DNA of 64,000 nucleotides. Origin: Kastovskya adunca ATA6-11-RM4 (lineage in GTDB: Bacteria > Cyanobacteriota > Cyanobacteriia > Cyanobacteriales > Coleofasciculaceae). The notes beneath the pieces were generated by a model. The model did not search any database. It saw only the letters and a program-made list of their open reading frames with translations, and had not been told where the DNA came from. The translations under genes and the position numbers were made by a program. The DNA lies in contig JAHHHJ010000007.1 in NCBI GenBank assembly GCA_019359445.1, positions 1 through 64,000 on the forward strand, in the 5' to 3' direction. Shown here one piece after another: positions 9,649-19,204 of this stretch (within the stretch, counting starts at the first letter, position 1; the number at the start of each line of letters is the position of its first letter).

Positions 9649-9713
9649 GTTGTTCCAAGTGGGCGCTCCCTTACGGCTACCCAAACAGGGCTAATCTCCA
9701 ATCCACCCATCTC

Positions 9714-10778
9714 TCACTTCAGATTAGCTAACCGAATCCGGGGGTCAACCACTTTCAAGAGTAAGTCCGCTAGTAAGTTACCCACAATCAGCATCAACGC
9801 TCCCATCATCAAGCTTGCCATGACCAGATAAAGGTCTTGGGCAATCACAGCGGACAAAATCAGACGCCCCAATCCTGGCCAGTTGAAGAAAAATTCGGCA
9901 ATAAATGCACCACTAAGTAAGGCAGAAAACTCAAAACCCAAAAGCGTAATCAAAGGATTGACCGCATTGCGGAGGGCATGGACGTAAATAACTCGTTTTT
10001 CCGGCAGTCCTTTTGCCCGTGCTGTCTGGATGTAGTCTTGCCGCAAAACATCCAGTAATTCCCCTCTGGTGATCCGCTGGAGTCCTGCAAAACTGGTGAT
10101 TGAGAGGGCAATGGTGGGCAAAATCATGTGCCAAGCAATGTCCAAAATCTTTCCCACAGGCGACAAGTCGGCATGGTTGATACTAGTCATGCCACCGACA
10201 GGAAATAAGGGGGACGTGTACTGGGCGAAGATCAGTAGCAGTAGAGCCGTGATAAAGCTGGGGAAGCCTTGTCCCGTGTAGCTTATAACCTGCAAAACTC
10301 GGTCAGAGGTGCGGTTTTGGTTAACAGCGGCAACAATTCCCAAGGGAATAGCGATCGCCCATGTCACAACTACCGAAGCCACAGCGAGTAGCAAAGTAGC
10401 AGGAATCCGCTCCCACAACAAATCCGCCACATCTCGGAAATAGACAAAACTAGTGCCAAAGTCACCCCTAGTCACCATCCGCACTAACCAACGCCAGTAC
10501 TGCACAAGTGCTGGTTGATCCAAACCGAATTGCTGCTGTAGTTCCTCAATCCGTTCTGGGGAAATTTGGGGATTTTGCCTCAGGGTATCTAGGTAATCAC
10601 CAGGGGCAAACTGAATAATAGCAAAGCTCAACGCGGAGGCTAGGAGCAGCGTCAAAACTGCCTGCAACAGCCGCTTGGCAATGTAGAAGGATGTCTCGCT
10701 TGTCAGGAGCATTTTCAGCCCATTCTGACTGGCTTTTAACCGATTACGGGTGGAAGAAGATTTAGTAGAAGAAGTCAT
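9714..10778 (-). CDS. ABC transporter permease, peptide/nickel type (DppB/OppB-like)
   Basis: An inner-membrane subunit of a binding-protein-dependent importer for peptides or related solutes. Six hydrophobic segments are visible: the first (about 30-50) follows FYIAKRLLQAVLT, then a long periplasmic loop, then five helices. The cytoplasmic EAA loop, which contacts the ATPase, reads DYIQTARAKGLPEKRVIYVH and is followed by ALRNAVNPLITLLG. I chose the ATG at 10778; a GTG four codons upstream (10790) is also possible. The second permease, ATPases and binding protein are not nearby, so it is an orphan. This is common in cyanobacteria, where such genes are scattered. The substrate is unknown. A perfect 18-bp palindrome lies 43 bp upstream. 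Confidence 0.9.
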   Translation of the reverse strand: MTSSTKSSSTRNRLKASQNGLKMLLTSETSFYIAKRLLQAVLTLLLASALSFAIIQFAPGDYLDTLRQNPQISPERIEELQQQFGLDQPALVQYWRWLVRMVTRGDFGTSFVYFRDVADLLWERIPATLLLAVASVVVTWAIAIPLGIVAAVNQNRTSDRVLQVISYTGQGFPSFITALLLLIFAQYTSPLFPVGGMTSINHADLSPVGKILDIAWHMILPTIALSITSFAGLQRITRGELLDVLRQDYIQTARAKGLPEKRVIYVHALRNAVNPLITLLGFEFSALLSGAFIAEFFFNWPGLGRLILSAVIAQDLYLVMASLMMGALMLIVGNLLADLLLKVVDPRIRLANLK

Positions 10779-11482
10779 AAAACGCCCCACTTCTTGAAAG
10801 CCACATTTTGCATTGACCTATCAGAATATCGATATTCTGGAGATTCAGACTTTTGGAAAACTGATCTAGAGACTAAAGGCATTGATTTTTTTGACAAAAT
10901 CCTCAAAACTTTGAGTTTTCTATCAAGTTGGTCAAAAGATTAGGTTTTGAGATTCGTCTAGTTGCTGTAGCACTCAAAGACAAATATTCTCAACAAGTTG
11001 ACTAAAAAATGACATATCGTAACTTTACAGGCTAGCCAAATTGTGGAATTAAGTTCCTTTATAAGATGGCATCAATCAATAGTAGCCAATTTTTTCCTGA
11101 ATATAGATAAGTAAGACGAAGTAAATAATATGGGTTTGTAGTCAGGAGTAAATTCCTCAAAATCCAACCAATCCCTTGCTACGAGACGATTTCAAAAAAA
11201 TATTACCTGGAGACACATCCTTGATATTTATTCCCGCCTACTTACTGGCAAGAAAAGTTGAAGAGCTTTATAAGTAACATCTTTATAGAACAAAATTAAC
11301 TTTTCAGCCCAACTGCTAACGACCAATACTTCTGCCTTCACTGGCACCTTTCTCAAATACTAGTATGCTGCCTACACCACTTGTTGAAGAAGAGGTGGAC
11401 ATTGCTCTTTCATTCCCTGTAATTTTTTTCCAACCTACCTGGCGAGGCAATGCCTACCCAACGCCGAATCTTGCCTATCTTC
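10779..11482. other. AT-rich intergenic region
   Basis: About 700 bp between the permease start and the end of apt. Apart from the palindrome at 10822-10839 I see no gene, RNA or repeat. Stops are frequent in all frames. A decayed gene cannot be excluded. Confidence 0.5.
10822..10839. promoter_or_regulatory. 18-bp palindrome, possible operator
   Basis: CAGAATATCGATATTCTG is perfectly self-complementary and lies 43 bp upstream of the chosen permease start (32 bp from the alternative GTG). The position fits a repressor site for the permease gene. No known factor consensus is recognised. Confidence 0.4.
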
Positions 11483-12001
11483 TTAATACTCAATCAAGTT
11501 AATGATTGGCACATCCGGCAACTTTTGACGCCCACCTAAGTCTTTTAATTCGATGATAAAAGCGAAGCCTATCAGGTAGCAGTTTGTCTGCTGTACCAAC
11601 TGGGCTGTCGCTGCGGCTGTTCCCCCGGTAGCCATCAAATCATCGACAATCAACACGCGGCTATCTGGATGAAAAGCATCTTGATGAACTTCTAGACAAT
11701 CCATACCGTACTCCAGTTCGTACTCCACAGTATGAACGGCGGCAGGAAGCTTGCCGGGTTTGCGAACCGGGATAAACCCAGCCCCTAACATATAAGCTAG
11801 GGGAGGGCCAAAAATGAATCCTCGAGACTCCATTCCCACAACATAGTCAGGCGCGATCGCCGCTTCTTTACACTTTTGTGTAAGGGCATCAATGGTGTAG
11901 CGTAGCCCCTCTGGGTGACGCAGTAGCGTGGTGATGTCTCGAAATAAAATTCCGGGCTTAGGGAAGTCGGGTATGTCGCGAATGAGAGACTTAAGATCCA
12001 T
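11483..12001 (-). CDS. apt: Adenine phosphoribosyltransferase
   Basis: A cytosolic purine-salvage enzyme joining adenine and PRPP to make AMP and pyrophosphate. Its 172 residues are the usual length. The N-terminal hood [16 protein letters not shown] (9-24) contacts the base. [11 protein letters not shown] (55-65) and the PRPP loop [13 protein letters not shown] (116-128) are intact. The ATG at 12001 gives the canonical N-terminus. The gene is single and divergent from the DUF3038 gene, with a 356-bp gap between them. Confidence 0.97.
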   Translation of the reverse strand: MDLKSLIRDIPDFPKPGILFRDITTLLRHPEGLRYTIDALTQKCKEAAIAPDYVVGMESRGFIFGPPLAYMLGAGFIPVRKPGKLPAAVHTVEYELEYGMDCLEVHQDAFHPDSRVLIVDDLMATGGTAAATAQLVQQTNCYLIGFAFIIELKDLGGRQKLPDVPIINLIEY

Positions 12002-12357
12002 TGAGCAGTGAACTTTTGTAAAATGCAGGTTGACTCAGTAGTTGTAGCACGATTGCCTGACAGCAATGCCTCAAAGTGGCGATCGCACCAGGCAGCTATC
12101 CCAAGATGGCTGGCAGCAAAGCTCTGGAAATTCGTACAATAAGAGGCTGCATGGTTTTTGGCTGATTGCTAATACTCGAATTAGAAGTCACGTAAACAAC
12201 ATCAACGTTATGTTCTTAAGGCTTTGGGAACAAGCCATCCAAGTAGAAACCGAGCATAAATTCTCATGCAAAAATCAGGTATTCTACAGGCAGCAACCCG
12301 TCTGAGATTGAATTTTGCCAGAGTCAAAGCCATAGACAACCCTGGCTATTTATTTGA
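12002..12357. other. Divergent promoter region
   Basis: A 356-bp gap between apt (minus) and the DUF3038 gene (plus). It contains one HIP1-like GCGATCGC. I see no gene, clear hairpin or known operator. Confidence 0.5.
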
Positions 12358-12984
12358 ATGAATATTTCTGTGAGCGTAATGCCGACCAACAGTCCTCCTG
12401 CCCCATCAATGCCATTGATTTTAGACAGTCTACCCGATCCTACCCTGGTGAAAGAAGGGTGTCCGCTGCGGACACGGCAGCGGATTGACTTGATTTTACT
12501 GGCGATAGAAGCTCTAGAACTGGGTGGCTCAGAAGTTATGCTCGCCGTGGCGCGAGATTTAGGACTCCAAGACATTGTTAAAAATCGGGTCGTTTTGTGG
12601 CGCTTGCGCTGTACCAATCCTTGGCGACGAGCTCACACCAGACGTTCCCTAAGTTTGGATGAAGCCAAGGCATTAGTGTTGATTACAACCCATCTCACCC
12701 GACGCATGACTGTTGTCATTCGTCAATTGCTACTGGCGTATCAACAGCTTAATGAAAAGCAGCTTTCTGTCGAACATCACTTTCGCTTGTCGGAGTACTT
12801 AGAACGCTTCCGCGCTCACTTCAGAAGCCGGATGAATCCGCGACGGGCAAAAGTTGCTGCCTACAACTCAGACGAAAAGTTAAATGAGTTGGCACTGTCT
12901 CTTTTAGGTCAGTTACTGTTCTGTACGGGGACTTTGGGAACGCAGCGGCTTTGGACTAGTTTGTTTGATGGAGAGGTATCATGA
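12358..12984 (+). CDS. DUF3038 family protein
   Basis: A 208-residue cytosolic protein that I place in the cyanobacterial DUF3038 family from its sequence and its partner gene. After a short Pro-rich start it has a helical core: RQRIDLILLAIEALELGGSE, then LRCTNPWRR, then a long helix LVLITTHLTRRMTVVIRQLL. It has no signal, membrane segment or known active-site motif, and its function is unknown. Its stop overlaps the start of the DUF4335 gene by four bases (ATGA at 12981), so the two are translationally coupled and probably act together. Downstream in-frame ATGs (for example codon 8) are possible starts. Confidence 0.8.
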   Translation: MNISVSVMPTNSPPAPSMPLILDSLPDPTLVKEGCPLRTRQRIDLILLAIEALELGGSEVMLAVARDLGLQDIVKNRVVLWRLRCTNPWRRAHTRRSLSLDEAKALVLITTHLTRRMTVVIRQLLLAYQQLNEKQLSVEHHFRLSEYLERFRAHFRSRMNPRRAKVAAYNSDEKLNELALSLLGQLLFCTGTLGTQRLWTSLFDGEVS

Positions 12985-14018
12985 CAATTCGCCGTCAGTA
13001 CAGTCTGCCAAACTGCACGCTGATTTTGGAGGGGTTAAGCGACGCTTCCCCAGCAACTGGGAATCAGTTTGATGCTCGCCCTTTAATGTCAATTTTGGTC
13101 AATGCCGAGTGTCATTTTTCTGGGAATATCCCGCCTCTGACGGGCGGTAGAGACTTTTTTGAAAGTCTGGTGAATACCGTAAACCGCTACGCCCAGGAAT
13201 TTTTAAGCCAAGTACATCATCCCTACTTTCCAGAGAACAACCCAGGAGTGGTGACGCTGGAGAAAGTGGCGGATAAAGATTTGCATCGCTTGACATTGCT
13301 TCCATCTGCTGAGCCTACGCCAGTGGCTGCGGGGAGTAACTCGGCATCTACCCCAGCTCATGCCGTCCCCGTACAGATCGATTTGACAACGGTGCAGTTG
13401 TTTGATTTGGTGGATGCGGTCGATCAGTTTTTTGCCGATAGTCGTACTCTCCCAGGGATTTCCCTGCATTTAGAGCCAGTTTCTAAGCGCCATGCTAAGG
13501 CAGAGCAGCCGATCGCGCAACGGTCAGCCCCGGTAGCCTTGGGAGTCACCAGTTTGGCGATCGCCGCGATCGCGTTATTCTTTGTCCCAGTTCCTGAAGT
13601 TCGCCAACCCAGACCTGCAAACTCCCAATCTGAAGTCAGCGAAACTACAGGCGCTAACGGTGAAGGCACCGCCACACCTAATCCAGAGGAACTGGCGTCG
13701 GCTCCTCGCATTACTGACCCCAGCCAACTCTTGGCGCTGCAAAGTGATTTGCGTGACAAAATCGACCAAGTCTGGGAGAACAGACAATTTAATGAAAATT
13801 TAATCTACCGCGTTAGCGTTACTCAAGATGGCTCAGTCATCGGTTACAGACCGATTAATAGTCCAGCGGAGCTTGTTGGCAACGAAACGCCCTTGTCAGA
13901 GCTACTTTACCTCCCAGCCGATGGCAGTACATTTACGTCTGAGCCGATTGCTGATTTCCGAGTCGTGCTAACTCGAGGAGGTATCCCACAAGTTAGCCCT
14001 TGGGATGGTTTTAGGTAA
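12981..14018 (+). CDS. DUF4335 family protein, single-pass membrane
   Basis: A 345-residue protein beginning MTIRRQYSLPNCTLILEG, which I recognise as the start of the cyanobacterial DUF4335 family. The N-terminal half (about 1-165) is an alpha/beta domain of unknown role. One membrane helix (about 188-206, VALGVTSLAIAAIALFFVP) is followed by a Pro/Ser/Thr-rich linker and a second domain (about 245-345) that starts LLALQSDLRDKIDQVW and ends VSPWDGF. Topology is therefore one domain on each side of a membrane. It is coupled by a four-base overlap to DUF3038. The conserved pairing is the main clue; no enzyme motif is visible. Confidence 0.82.
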   Translation: MTIRRQYSLPNCTLILEGLSDASPATGNQFDARPLMSILVNAECHFSGNIPPLTGGRDFFESLVNTVNRYAQEFLSQVHHPYFPENNPGVVTLEKVADKDLHRLTLLPSAEPTPVAAGSNSASTPAHAVPVQIDLTTVQLFDLVDAVDQFFADSRTLPGISLHLEPVSKRHAKAEQPIAQRSAPVALGVTSLAIAAIALFFVPVPEVRQPRPANSQSEVSETTGANGEGTATPNPEELASAPRITDPSQLLALQSDLRDKIDQVWENRQFNENLIYRVSVTQDGSVIGYRPINSPAELVGNETPLSELLYLPADGSTFTSEPIADFRVVLTRGGIPQVSPWDGFR

Positions 14019-14140
14019 ACAATAGACCCAAAAGCAAAAATTTGTTTTTCCCTTTTGCCTTCAAGAGTGACGCCGTTGAGGATGACGCGTCTTGCTTTTC
14101 CCTAGGGGCAAGGCACAATGCCAAACCCCTATACGACTCT

Positions 14141-16381
14141 CTACCGCACAATTTGACGCATGTAATTTGCCCAAAGCTGGGCAGCTTGCCCGCTACTGCC
14201 TCGCGTGGGAGAGTTGTCATCGTTACCCAACCAGATCCCTGTGACAAGCTGGCTGTTAGGGACGTAGCCGATAAACCACAGGTCAACATTACGGTCGGTG
14301 GTACCCGTTTTTCCGGCTTCTCCCTGTCCAATAGAGGCACTACTACCTGTACCCCCCCTAACGACTCCCCTTAATAAGGCGTGCATGGTGTTGGCGACGG
14401 ATGGGGAAACGGCTTGTCTATTTCTGTCGCCGTCCTCTTCAAAGTTGTAGATCACCCGGCAGGTTTTGGGATTGTCTGGCTCAGTACAGTCGCTACTATC
14501 GAGAATGCGTCGGATGGCGTGGGGCTGATTCCAGACACCACGATTAGCGATCGCGCCATAAGCCCCGGTAATTTCCAGAACATTGACTTCGCTTTGACCA
14601 ATAGCAAGACGGGGAACCGGATCGAGTTTGGAGCCAATCCCTAGCCGTCGTGCTGTTTGCACCACGTTATTTAATCCTGCATCTTGAGCGACTCGGATGG
14701 CGACCACATTCTCTGATTGCGCTAAGCCTGTGTACATATCAATATTGCCTCCCGAACGCTGACAACCCGCGATGCCGTCTAAGGGGGCGCAGGAGTAAGT
14801 CTTTCCCGGAGAGCTACCTTGCTCCAAAGCTGCCGCGTAGGGGAACAGCTTGAAGGTAGAACCTGGTTGTCGCTGAGCTTGGGTGGCACGGTTAAATTGG
14901 CTTTTTTGGTAGTCTACGCCGCCCACAAGGGCACGAATTTCACCGTTATCGCTGTTGAGAGTGGCAATTGCTCCTTGAGAAAATCCGAGGCGAGAACCTG
15001 TACTGTTCACTGAGTCGCGCAGGGCGGCTTCGGCAGTGGTCTGCGTCTGCAAATCCAGCCCCGTTTCTACAATGAAATTACCTTCCTGGGCTAAATCTTT
15101 TCCCAATAATTGCTGCAATTCCGTGAAGACGTAACTATAAAAGTAGGGGGCTTTCGTGCTAGCGAGGGTTTCACGAGCCTTGGGGCTAACTTCAATTCGC
15201 GATCGCCTAGCTCGTTGGGCTTCCTCATCGGTAATCATTCCCAAAGCTCGCATCCGTGCAATGACATTATTCCGCCGTTGCAGGGCCCCATCATAATCCT
15301 GCACTGGGTTATAGCTATTGGGGGCAGGTAAAATTGCCACCAAGGTTGCCGCTTCTTGTAGCGTCAAATCTCTAGCGGATTTATCGAAATAAAACTGCGC
15401 CGCATCTTCAAAGCCGTAGGCATCAATTCCTAAATAGACACGATTTAGATAGGTTCTTAAAATTTCGTCCTTGCTGTAGAACGTTTCCAGCTTCAGCGCC
15501 ACGGCTGCCTCCCGGAGTTTACGGCTGGCAGTATTTTCTCTGCCCACGTATTCCGTAAACAGGCTGCGTGCTACCTGCTGAGTAATGGTGCTTGCCCCTT
15601 CGCGAATGCCGCCGCCTTGGATATTTCTTACCAGTGCCCGCAAAACACCGTAGGGATCAACCCCAAAGTGCCAGTAATAGCGGGCATCTTCTGAGGCAAC
15701 AGCAGCTTGAGGTAGGTAGGGAGAAAACTCAGATAGCGGCTTTAGCTCAACGTGGGATTCTGTGCGGGGTTGTCGCAGGAGGACGTCATCCCCTGAATAG
15801 ACCACTACAGGGCCTTGAACGCCCGCTGGTAAAGGTCGCACTGGTACCTTTAGCCATTCAATGCCGACGAGCAGTGCTGCCAAGCCCGTCAACGCACCAG
15901 CCCCGTACAGCGCATAACGAATGCCTTTGATATACCAGGGCGGGGGATTGTGATATTGCAACCGGACGGCAGCGGCAAGTTCTGGCGGCCCAAGAGTCAA
16001 GATATCGCCGTGGCGCAGTGCCAGCATCGGCAGGCGACGCTTACCCCGATAAATGCCATTGGTCGATTGTTCGTCTTTCAGCAGGAAGTTGGTGCGTCGC
16101 CGTCCGTAACGTTCTAGGGACAAGTGAGTCTGACTGACGACGGGGTTACGCACCACAATATCGCAGGATTTAGAACTACGTCCCAATAGATAGCGATCGC
16201 CAACTAAAGGATAAATTTCGGCTTTATCTGCACCCGAATCCTGCACCCAAAGTTCTGGAACTTTGGCATTGGGCTTCAGTGCTAGTGCCTGAAAATTAAT
16301 CTTGGCTTGAATGGTGTGTACTGCCTGGGTCACTTGACCAAGCAATGTTTGTGGCTGTTGTGGAGGCGGGGGAGGACTCAT
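14141..16381 (-). CDS. FHA-domain PBP1A, bifunctional peptidoglycan synthase
   Basis: A class A penicillin-binding protein (746 residues) that polymerises glycan strands and crosslinks peptides outside the inner membrane. The cytoplasmic N-terminus carries an FHA domain (about 45-140) with phosphothreonine-binding residues LLGRSS (66-70), SQTH (83-86) and STNG (106-109). One membrane helix follows (about 153-174). The GT51 glycosyltransferase domain has catalytic Glu231 in ASEDARYYWHFGVD and STITQQVARSLF. The transpeptidase domain has QPGSTFK (Ser508, Lys511), SEN (556-558) and KTGT (691-694). All catalytic motifs are intact. The FHA fusion implies control by Ser/Thr kinase signalling (inference). 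It ends the leftward series bioB-bioY-lspA-PBP, with a 237-bp gap before it, so co-transcription is uncertain. Confidence 0.95.
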   Translation of the reverse strand: MSPPPPPQQPQTLLGQVTQAVHTIQAKINFQALALKPNAKVPELWVQDSGADKAEIYPLVGDRYLLGRSSKSCDIVVRNPVVSQTHLSLERYGRRRTNFLLKDEQSTNGIYRGKRRLPMLALRHGDILTLGPPELAAAVRLQYHNPPPWYIKGIRYALYGAGALTGLAALLVGIEWLKVPVRPLPAGVQGPVVVYSGDDVLLRQPRTESHVELKPLSEFSPYLPQAAVASEDARYYWHFGVDPYGVLRALVRNIQGGGIREGASTITQQVARSLFTEYVGRENTASRKLREAAVALKLETFYSKDEILRTYLNRVYLGIDAYGFEDAAQFYFDKSARDLTLQEAATLVAILPAPNSYNPVQDYDGALQRRNNVIARMRALGMITDEEAQRARRSRIEVSPKARETLASTKAPYFYSYVFTELQQLLGKDLAQEGNFIVETGLDLQTQTTAEAALRDSVNSTGSRLGFSQGAIATLNSDNGEIRALVGGVDYQKSQFNRATQAQRQPGSTFKLFPYAAALEQGSSPGKTYSCAPLDGIAGCQRSGGNIDMYTGLAQSENVVAIRVAQDAGLNNVVQTARRLGIGSKLDPVPRLAIGQSEVNVLEITGAYGAIANRGVWNQPHAIRRILDSSDCTEPDNPKTCRVIYNFEEDGDRNRQAVSPSVANTMHALLRGVVRGGTGSSASIGQGEAGKTGTTDRNVDLWFIGYVPNSQLVTGIWLGNDDNSPTRGSSGQAAQLWANYMRQIVR

Positions 16382-16618
16382 TATCTAACTATTAGCAAGT
16401 CAGCTTAATAGTGCTGGTACTTAATTTTACGATCAACCCTTTTTCTGGCGTTGCTGGTTGCAATTCTAGCAATAGCTACGATGAATCTGCTGTGTATGTT
16501 AGTAAGGCAGAGGAACAGAGGATGTTTCGCTCTGCCCTTCGATGTTGCCCTAGGGTGACGTGAAGGAGAAAATCGAAAGTTATCGCTTCTCCCTTCTAAT
16601 AATATTGGGGCGATCACG

Positions 16619-17092
16619 CTATCTAGAACCCTCAGATGCAGGAGGATTGGCAAAACTGCCGATTAGTAAGAAGACAATGCCCACATTGATAAAGACATCT
16701 GCCAAATTAAAGATGGGGAATTGAATCAGCCGAAAATCTAGAAAATCGACCACATATCCGGCGGCAAATCGGTCGATACCGTTACCAAATGCCCCTGCCA
16801 AAACAAAGCCATAGCCTAGTTGCTCAAGTTTGGTAAGTCTGGGGCCAAATACGGCAAAGGCGATTAAACCGAGACTGACGATTAAGGATAGCCAGCGCAA
16901 CCACCCTGCACCGTTTCTAAACAGACTAAATGCTGCCCCAGTATTGGTGACAAAAGTCAAGTGAAATACCCCCTCCCACAAGGGCACAGTTTCCCCTAGG
17001 TCAAAATTACGCACAACCCATAACTTAGTCAGTTGATCCAAAACCAAACTGACCAAGGCAACAATCCAAAAGAGGCGATTTTTTAGACGCAT
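16619..17092 (-). CDS. lspA: Lipoprotein signal peptidase (signal peptidase II)
   Basis: An inner-membrane aspartyl protease that removes signal peptides from prolipoproteins after lipidation. The 157 residues hold four membrane helices. Family motifs are present: LVLDQLTKLWV (17-26), FVTNTGAAFS (47-56), GNGIDRFAAGYVVDFLDF (103-120) and FNLADVFINVG (128-138). The catalytic aspartates are D116 and D132. The ATG at 17092 gives a canonical start. It lies 157 bp after bioY in the same direction. Likely clients in this window include Psb27 and the PBP4-type carboxypeptidase, both with lipoboxes. Confidence 0.96.
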   Translation of the reverse strand: MRLKNRLFWIVALVSLVLDQLTKLWVVRNFDLGETVPLWEGVFHLTFVTNTGAAFSLFRNGAGWLRWLSLIVSLGLIAFAVFGPRLTKLEQLGYGFVLAGAFGNGIDRFAAGYVVDFLDFRLIQFPIFNLADVFINVGIVFLLIGSFANPPASEGSR

Positions 17093-17249
17093 GAGGTTAG
17101 AGATTGGGGACTAGGGATGGGGAAGAGAGTGCCGAGTTGTGAGTTATTTCCTCGGATTGGTTTCCCCACTCTCGATTAACCGATCGCCTCGGTTTTTCAC
17201 CTCCTGGACAGCGAGACGCCAGCGCTACAATTGCGGCTCTCCTACAGGG

Positions 17250-17843
17250 TTAGTAAAACATGATTTGTCGCAGAACAAAGGCTAAAACAGTGGTGACGCA
17301 GACAATAACTAACTGCCCAGGTAGGGGATAGCAGGAATATCTCACGACCGCCCCTAGTAGGGGCCCTAGCCCAGTGGTTGTCCAGGTAAAGGAGTGGAAA
17401 ACAATTAAATAACCTATCCCGTAGAGGTGAATCGTTAGCAGACCACACAGACAGCTAAAGGCTAAGGATTCTAGCCTTGGGGGCAGTCGAAAGGCGAGCA
17501 GTCCGCAAACCCAGGCACCTGCAATAAAGCCGAGTAAGTAGCCGAAGCTCGGCTCTTTGAGATAGGTAATGCCACCACCTTGGGAAAAGACGGGGAACCA
17601 GGTTATTCCCAACACTACATAGGCAATTTGGGAAAGTGCCCCCGCATTTTTTCCTCCCAAGCAACCCGCCAACAGTACCGCTCCGATTTGATAAGTAACA
17701 CCCAGCGAGTGAGTTTGAATGCCTTGCTGGGCCCACTCCCATGGCGCGTTGGGTACAAAGGCTTCGAGAAATGTTCCACCAATCGTTAGCAGTAAGCCAA
17801 TCAGCGCCCACAGAAGTTCGTTGGGAGCAGACACAGTTAACAA
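17250..17843 (-). CDS. bioY: Biotin transporter BioY
   Basis: A substrate-binding membrane protein (S component) for biotin uptake. The 197 residues contain about six hydrophobic segments. BioY-type features are the long loop with GGITYLKEPSFGYLLGF and the small-residue-rich GAWVCGLLAF. The gene lies 46 bp downstream of bioB in the same direction, so synthesis and uptake of biotin are probably co-expressed. The energising ATPase and EcfT components are not nearby, as is common for BioY in this phylum. The start is uncertain: the longest frame begins with TTG at 17843, and a GTG three codons later (17834) is also possible; no clear Shine-Dalgarno is seen. Confidence 0.9.
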   Translation of the reverse strand: MLTVSAPNELLWALIGLLLTIGGTFLEAFVPNAPWEWAQQGIQTHSLGVTYQIGAVLLAGCLGGKNAGALSQIAYVVLGITWFPVFSQGGGITYLKEPSFGYLLGFIAGAWVCGLLAFRLPPRLESLAFSCLCGLLTIHLYGIGYLIVFHSFTWTTTGLGPLLGAVVRYSCYPLPGQLVIVCVTTVLAFVLRQIMFY

Positions 17844-17889
17844 GGGACTAAAACAGAAACAGGCAAGAGTCTACAAGCGTACTCGTTTT

Positions 17890-18993
17890 TTACTCTCTAC
17901 TAAACTCACCCGGAATCGGTGCCTCGCCGCCTTGAAGTCCTAATTCTTCAAGCATGGCGTGGTCTAACGCTGGGGGTTGACCCATTGTTGTGAGGTAGTG
18001 ACCAATCAGCATAGCATTGATGCCAGACTTTAAACCCAAAGCTTGGAGGTTGCCCATCACGGCTTCGCGTCCACCCGCATAGCGGAGAATTTGCTGGGGA
18101 AGGATGAAGCGGAAGATAGCGATCGCTTTTAAGGCTTCATAGGGGTCGAGTTGGGGACGCTCTTCTAAGGGCGTTCCCGGTCTAGCCGTGAGTAAGTTTA
18201 TCGGCACTGATTCAACATCCAAGTCTCGCAGTGTCAGGGCTAAATCTACCCGGTCTTCCCAGCTTTCCCCCATGCCCAAAATACCGCCAGTACAGGCTTG
18301 AATACCTGCTGCTTTTAGGTTCTTGATTGTCTCGACGCGATCGCGCCAGGAATGGGTGGTAACGATTTCTGGGAAAAAGTTCTCCGACGCTTCCAAATTG
18401 TGGTTATAGCGCGTCACCCCTACCTCTTTGAGGGCTTGTGCCTGTTCTGGCGTCACCTCTCCTAAGGCACAGCAGGGCTTGATACTTGTTTGAGCAATAA
18501 TTTCTCGGACTGTCTCCAGAATTTGTGCAAACTCTGGGGATTTTGAGCTGCTATATTTTGGGCCTCGTCCTTGACTTACTAGGCAAAAACGCTTTGCCCC
18601 TGCCAGTTCAGCCGATTTCGCTTGTGCCAGAATTTCTTCTTGAGACTTTAAGCCGTAAATTGGTGAATCATTGCTCGGATGGTGAGCCGATTGAGCGCAA
18701 AAACCACAATTTTCTGAGCAGTTGCCGGACTTAACATTAATAATGCTGCACAAGTCTACAGTATTGCCGCAGCACGCTTGGCGGATGCGATCGGCGGCGG
18801 CACAAAGCAACAAAATATTTTCTTGATCTTCAATTTCCGTAAGGGCAAGCGCTTCTTCTCGCTCGATCTGCTCTCCGGTAACAATCCGCTCAACCAGGTT
18901 GTTTAGCCATTCACCCAAGTCTGGCTTTGGTTCTCCAGAAGCCGGAGCACTATATGGCTGGCGGGACGACGTTGATAAAGGCGCTTGAACCAC
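17890..18993 (-). CDS. bioB: Biotin synthase
   Basis: A radical-SAM enzyme that inserts sulfur into dethiobiotin, the last step of biotin synthesis. The 367 residues include the SAM-cluster motif SGNCSENCGFC with cysteines 92, 96 and 99, then NLEASENFF, HSWRDRVETI, GILGMGE and the conserved VPINLLTARPGTPLE. The [2Fe-2S] cluster ligands are expected from C at ACTGGI and at KPCCALGE, and RYAGGREAV (the conserved Arg ligand region) is present. The start is a GTG at 18993. It heads a probable bioB-bioY unit. The rest of the pathway is not in this window. Confidence 0.97.
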   Translation of the reverse strand: MVQAPLSTSSRQPYSAPASGEPKPDLGEWLNNLVERIVTGEQIEREEALALTEIEDQENILLLCAAADRIRQACCGNTVDLCSIINVKSGNCSENCGFCAQSAHHPSNDSPIYGLKSQEEILAQAKSAELAGAKRFCLVSQGRGPKYSSSKSPEFAQILETVREIIAQTSIKPCCALGEVTPEQAQALKEVGVTRYNHNLEASENFFPEIVTTHSWRDRVETIKNLKAAGIQACTGGILGMGESWEDRVDLALTLRDLDVESVPINLLTARPGTPLEERPQLDPYEALKAIAIFRFILPQQILRYAGGREAVMGNLQALGLKSGINAMLIGHYLTTMGQPPALDHAMLEELGLQGGEAPIPGEFSRE

Positions 18994-19204
18994 GCTGAGA
19001 CCTCACAAATCGCGTTGTGCGATTAGACCAATCGCGATTCAGAGTCTACCCCAGTTTGTTGTGCATAAACAACATCTGCAGCTTTTGCACGTAATTATTT
19101 AGCCTCAACAGGCATCAGTGGAGATCGATACGGTCGTGATCTGTCCGTTACCAATCCGAGATAGGATTAACCTAAATTTTAAATTGCTGTACTTTGTGTA
19201 AATT

